NCBI GenBank assembly: GCA_050011195.1
Contig: JBEKJO010000007.1
Coordinates: 1 to 64,000, forward strand
Length of the DNA: 64,000 bases
Direction: 5' to 3'
Source of the DNA: PALSA-1440 sp050011195
GTDB lineage: Bacteria > Verrucomicrobiota > Verrucomicrobiia > Limisphaerales > UBA8199
The position numbers and the translations under genes were made by a program. Positions 61,997 through 64,000 of this stretch are shown in pieces (the stretch's first letter is position 1; each line of letters starts with the position of its first letter). The notes below the pieces were generated by a model. It did no database searches. It worked only from the letters and a program-made list of their open reading frames with translations, and was not told the origin of the DNA.

Positions 61997-62461
61997 ATGG
62001 AACTGAATGAGACAACTGAGCCGACGTGCTACAACGACCTCTATCGGCATGGGGTTGACGAGAAGCGGCGTGTCCAGATTCCGGCGAAGTGGCGACCAGC
62101 CAAGCCGGGCGCGGAACTGACCCTGGTTGTTTGGCTCAAGGCGAAGGAAGGTCCGTGTCTTCGCGTGTTGCCGCCCCAGCAGTTGGCGAAGTTGATGCGG
62201 GACATTGATGCGATGCCGAACAGCGACTCGAACAAGGTCGTGCTGAAGCGGTTCATCGGCAGTGGATCGGTCCAGGTAGCGCTCGACAAAGCCGGGCGGA
62301 TTTGCCTGCCGGAAAAAATGGCGAGGGATGCGGGGATCGGCGCGGAGGCGGTGCTGGTCGGGTTGCTCGACCGGTTTGAGATTTGGAGCCCCGAACGTTA
62401 CGAGAATGTCAAGGCGTCGGACGCAATCATGGCGCAGGAAGCGTTCAAACTGATGGAATGA
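61997..62461 (+). CDS. mraZ: Transcriptional regulator MraZ
   Basis: 154 residues. Two AbrB-like SpoVT/MraZ domains: YRHGVDEKRRVQIPAKW in the first and VALDKAGRICLPEKMARDAG in the second, each with the DxxxR motif that contacts the TGGG repeats. The family regulates the dcw cluster by binding its own promoter, and a clear operator lies upstream. ATG at 61997; the gap to the next gene is 3 bp. Confidence 0.93.
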   Translation: MELNETTEPTCYNDLYRHGVDEKRRVQIPAKWRPAKPGAELTLVVWLKAKEGPCLRVLPPQQLAKLMRDIDAMPNSDSNKVVLKRFIGSGSVQVALDKAGRICLPEKMARDAGIGAEAVLVGLLDRFEIWSPERYENVKASDAIMAQEAFKLME

Positions 62462-62464
62462 TTT

Positions 62465-63112
62465 ATGATTCTGCTGCGATTACTGACCACTGGCAAAAGT
62501 CTGGTGGGCGTGCGCGACGCGGAGAGCCGGTACCGGCTGCCTAGCCAAAGATTGTTGCCCCAATTCGGCCCGGTGCGAAATCCATTCGGCAGCGGAGCAA
62601 AGGCCGAACTAGCGCAAACGGAAGCGCGCCCGCCGGAGGATCACGGCGGAAACGGCACGCCCGCAGCGAGGCCCAGCCTGCCGGGTCCGGGAGGAGAGCC
62701 GGCGGCAGTGCTCCAGCCAGACGCGGAGCATTGTGCGGCGCCGGCGAAGTTTGACGCCCGCAATCTTGCCGGGGCCCTTTGGCGGAGGGCAACTGCGCTC
62801 CTGAGCGGGTGGCAGGCGAAATTGTGCGGCCTGCTTGCGCTTTCGGGTCGCCAGGCGGCCCAACCGGCCATCCCGCGGTTCCCGAAGCCGCCGGTGCAAG
62901 GGGAATTGTCCCTGGACCGGATCAAAGTGGTGCGAAACGATTTAAGCGACGCGGACCTGGAGGTGGTTCCAGCCAAACCGCCGGCGGCGCCAGTGGCCAC
63001 CGCGCCGGCTCCGCGAGCGGTCGAAAAAGCCGAGGGGGCCAAAAGCGCATGGGGGCGCGTAACGACCCGGATTTGGGGCGGAGGCAAAACGCCATCTGAC
63101 GAGGACCGATGA
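62465..63112 (+). CDS. Uncharacterised Pro/Ala-rich protein between mraZ and rsmH
   Basis: 215 residues, no recognised domain. The N-terminus is short and hydrophobic (MILLRLLTTGKSLVGVRD), the middle is disordered-looking and rich in Pro, Gly and Ala, and the C-terminal part has an ordered segment (GELSLDRIKVVRNDLSDADL) then an Ala/Pro-rich tail. No signal peptide or clear membrane helix. Its place inside the division cluster, coupled to both neighbours (3 bp gap, and overlapping or adjacent to rsmH), makes a cell-wall or division role plausible but unproven. Confidence 0.7.
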   Translation: MILLRLLTTGKSLVGVRDAESRYRLPSQRLLPQFGPVRNPFGSGAKAELAQTEARPPEDHGGNGTPAARPSLPGPGGEPAAVLQPDAEHCAAPAKFDARNLAGALWRRATALLSGWQAKLCGLLALSGRQAAQPAIPRFPKPPVQGELSLDRIKVVRNDLSDADLEVVPAKPPAAPVATAPAPRAVEKAEGAKSAWGRVTTRIWGGGKTPSDEDR

Positions 63113-63115
63113 GGG

Positions 63116-64000
63116 GTGCCAGAATTCACGCACAGACCCGTGATGATGGCGGAAGCGCTGGCCGCGCTGAGGCCGCAGCGCGGCGGCCGGTACGCGGACG
63201 GCACGGTCGGTGGGGCTGGACACGCGGCAGCCATATTGGCGGCGAGTTCGCCGACCGGATGGTTGTATGGGTGCGATCGCGATGGCGCGGCCGTTGAGGC
63301 GGCGGAACCGAAGCTGGCGAAATTCTCCGGCCGGTTCGAAATCCGCCAGGGCAATTTTGCGGAATTGGCGGACTGGGTGCCGCCGGGCAGTTGTGACGGG
63401 GTACTGCTGGATTTAGGCGTCAGTTCGCCGCAACTGGACGAGGCCGGGCGCGGCTTCAGCTTTCAGCAGGATGGCCCGCTGGACATGCGGATGGACCGGC
63501 GACAAGGGTTGACGGCGACCCGCCTGCTGAATGAGGCGACGGCGGAAGAGCTGGCGAGGATTTTTTGGGAACTGGGCGGCGAGCGCGATGGTCGGCGGTT
63601 TGCGCGAGCGATCGTGCAGGAACGCGAACACCGCCGGTTTGAGACGACGCGGCAACTGGCGGAGCTGATCGGGCGTTTGGCGCCGCGCCGCGGCAGGAAG
63701 ACGCATCCGGCGACCAAGGCATTTCAGGCCGTCCGGATGGCAGTGAATGATGAGATTGGTTCTTTGCAACAGGGCCTGGCGGGAGCGCTGAAGATTCTGA
63801 AGCCCGGCGGACGATTGGTGGTGATCACCTTTCATTCGCTGGAAGATCAAATCGTGAAGGATTTCGGGCGCGCGCGGGCGCGGGATTACACATTCACTGG
63901 AGGAATGGATGTTCCGGAGTTGCGCAAACCGCGCGCGCCTGAGTTGAAGTGGTTGCAGCGCAAAGCGCTCCGGCCCGCCGCGGCGGAAGTGGCGGCAAAC
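63116..64000 (+). CDS. rsmH: 16S rRNA (cytosine-1402-N4)-methyltransferase (3' end beyond window)
   Basis: 295 codons visible. EFTHRPVMMAEALAAL is the family start; SAM region with TVGGAGHAAAIL and GCDRDGAAVEAA; catalytic VLLDLGVSSPQLDEAGRGFS and DGPLDMRMDR; KTHPATKAFQAVRMAVNDE and ITFHSLEDQIVKDF near the end. GTG at 63116 is the only usable start because TGA is in frame just upstream; GAGGA lies 10 nt before it. Third gene of the mraZ cluster. The stop codon lies outside the window. Confidence 0.95.
   Translation, partial: MPEFTHRPVMMAEALAALRPQRGGRYADGTVGGAGHAAAILAASSPTGWLYGCDRDGAAVEAAEPKLAKFSGRFEIRQGNFAELADWVPPGSCDGVLLDLGVSSPQLDEAGRGFSFQQDGPLDMRMDRRQGLTATRLLNEATAEELARIFWELGGERDGRRFARAIVQEREHRRFETTRQLAELIGRLAPRRGRKTHPATKAFQAVRMAVNDEIGSLQQGLAGALKILKPGGRLVVITFHSLEDQIVKDFGRARARDYTFTGGMDVPELRKPRAPELKWLQRKALRPAAAEVAAN

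Overview
The window is a 64 kb, mostly GC-rich bacterial chromosome segment. It most likely comes from a Verrucomicrobiota genome (Limisphaerales/Pedosphaera-like). This is inferred from two PEP-CTERM sorting signals, large secreted proteins ending in an 'RFYR'-type C-terminus, a GT117 (DUF2723) membrane protein with a TPR tail, an mraZ-(small Pro-rich protein)-rsmH order at the start of a division cluster, and many short intragenic repeats. No rRNA, tRNA or CRISPR array was found.

Layout. 1-4.8 kb (minus): an NtrC-type regulator (truncated by the window edge), its membrane histidine kinase, a stand-alone phosphopantothenoylcysteine decarboxylase, guanylate kinase and YicC. 4.8-12.1 kb (plus): an HlyD/ABC-ATPase/ABC-2 permease export operon and the GT117-TPR protein. 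12.2-17.0 kb (minus): a PEBP protein, a collapsed alcohol dehydrogenase remnant, a lysozyme-like protein and a very large U32 peptidase full of repeats. 17.0-18.4 kb is gene-free. 18.4-23.6 kb is a lower-GC accessory block with a secreted subtilase, a CHRD-domain protein whose PEP-CTERM lies in another frame, and a formylglycine-generating-enzyme-like gene broken by one amber codon. 23.7-31.2 kb: uvrB, an O-methyltransferase, a Ski2-like helicase, a transglutaminase-like protein between two copies of a 46-bp repeat, and an FCY1-like cytosine deaminase. 31.3-37.5 kb (minus): clpX-clpP, NUDIX, rsmA, a class III aminotransferase and queE, with a VOC protein on plus. 37.6-43.8 kb: an S23/IVS four-helix-bundle cassette between inverted repeats, glutamate dehydrogenase, a small metallopeptidase, an ECF sigma factor fused to a membrane domain, a cytochrome b-molybdopterin oxidoreductase fusion and DUF488. 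44.2-58.6 kb is a starch/maltodextrin cluster: an MFS sugar porter, a secreted GH13, a GH57 with CBM25 and FN3, and two giant secreted GH13 proteins. 58.7-64 kb: a PEP-CTERM protein, a RibD-C reductase and queA (minus), then mraZ, a Pro-rich protein and rsmH (plus).

How it works together. The starch cluster can hydrolyse alpha-glucan outside the cell and import the products by the MFS porter. queE and queA both serve queuosine synthesis. clpP-clpX, rsmA, uvrB and the mraZ cluster are core housekeeping genes. mraZ is preceded by a textbook array of TGGG repeats at 10-nt spacing and, just upstream, three DnaA-box-like nonamers.

The most unusual property is a set of repeats (perfect 26-bp palindromes, a two-hairpin cruciform, 14- and 21-nt tandem units) inserted in frame inside conserved genes (rsmA, queE, queA, the helicase, the aminotransferase, the U32 peptidase). 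They are translated as extra low-complexity peptide without breaking the frame. This resembles the Rickettsia palindromic elements but involves several unrelated families at once.
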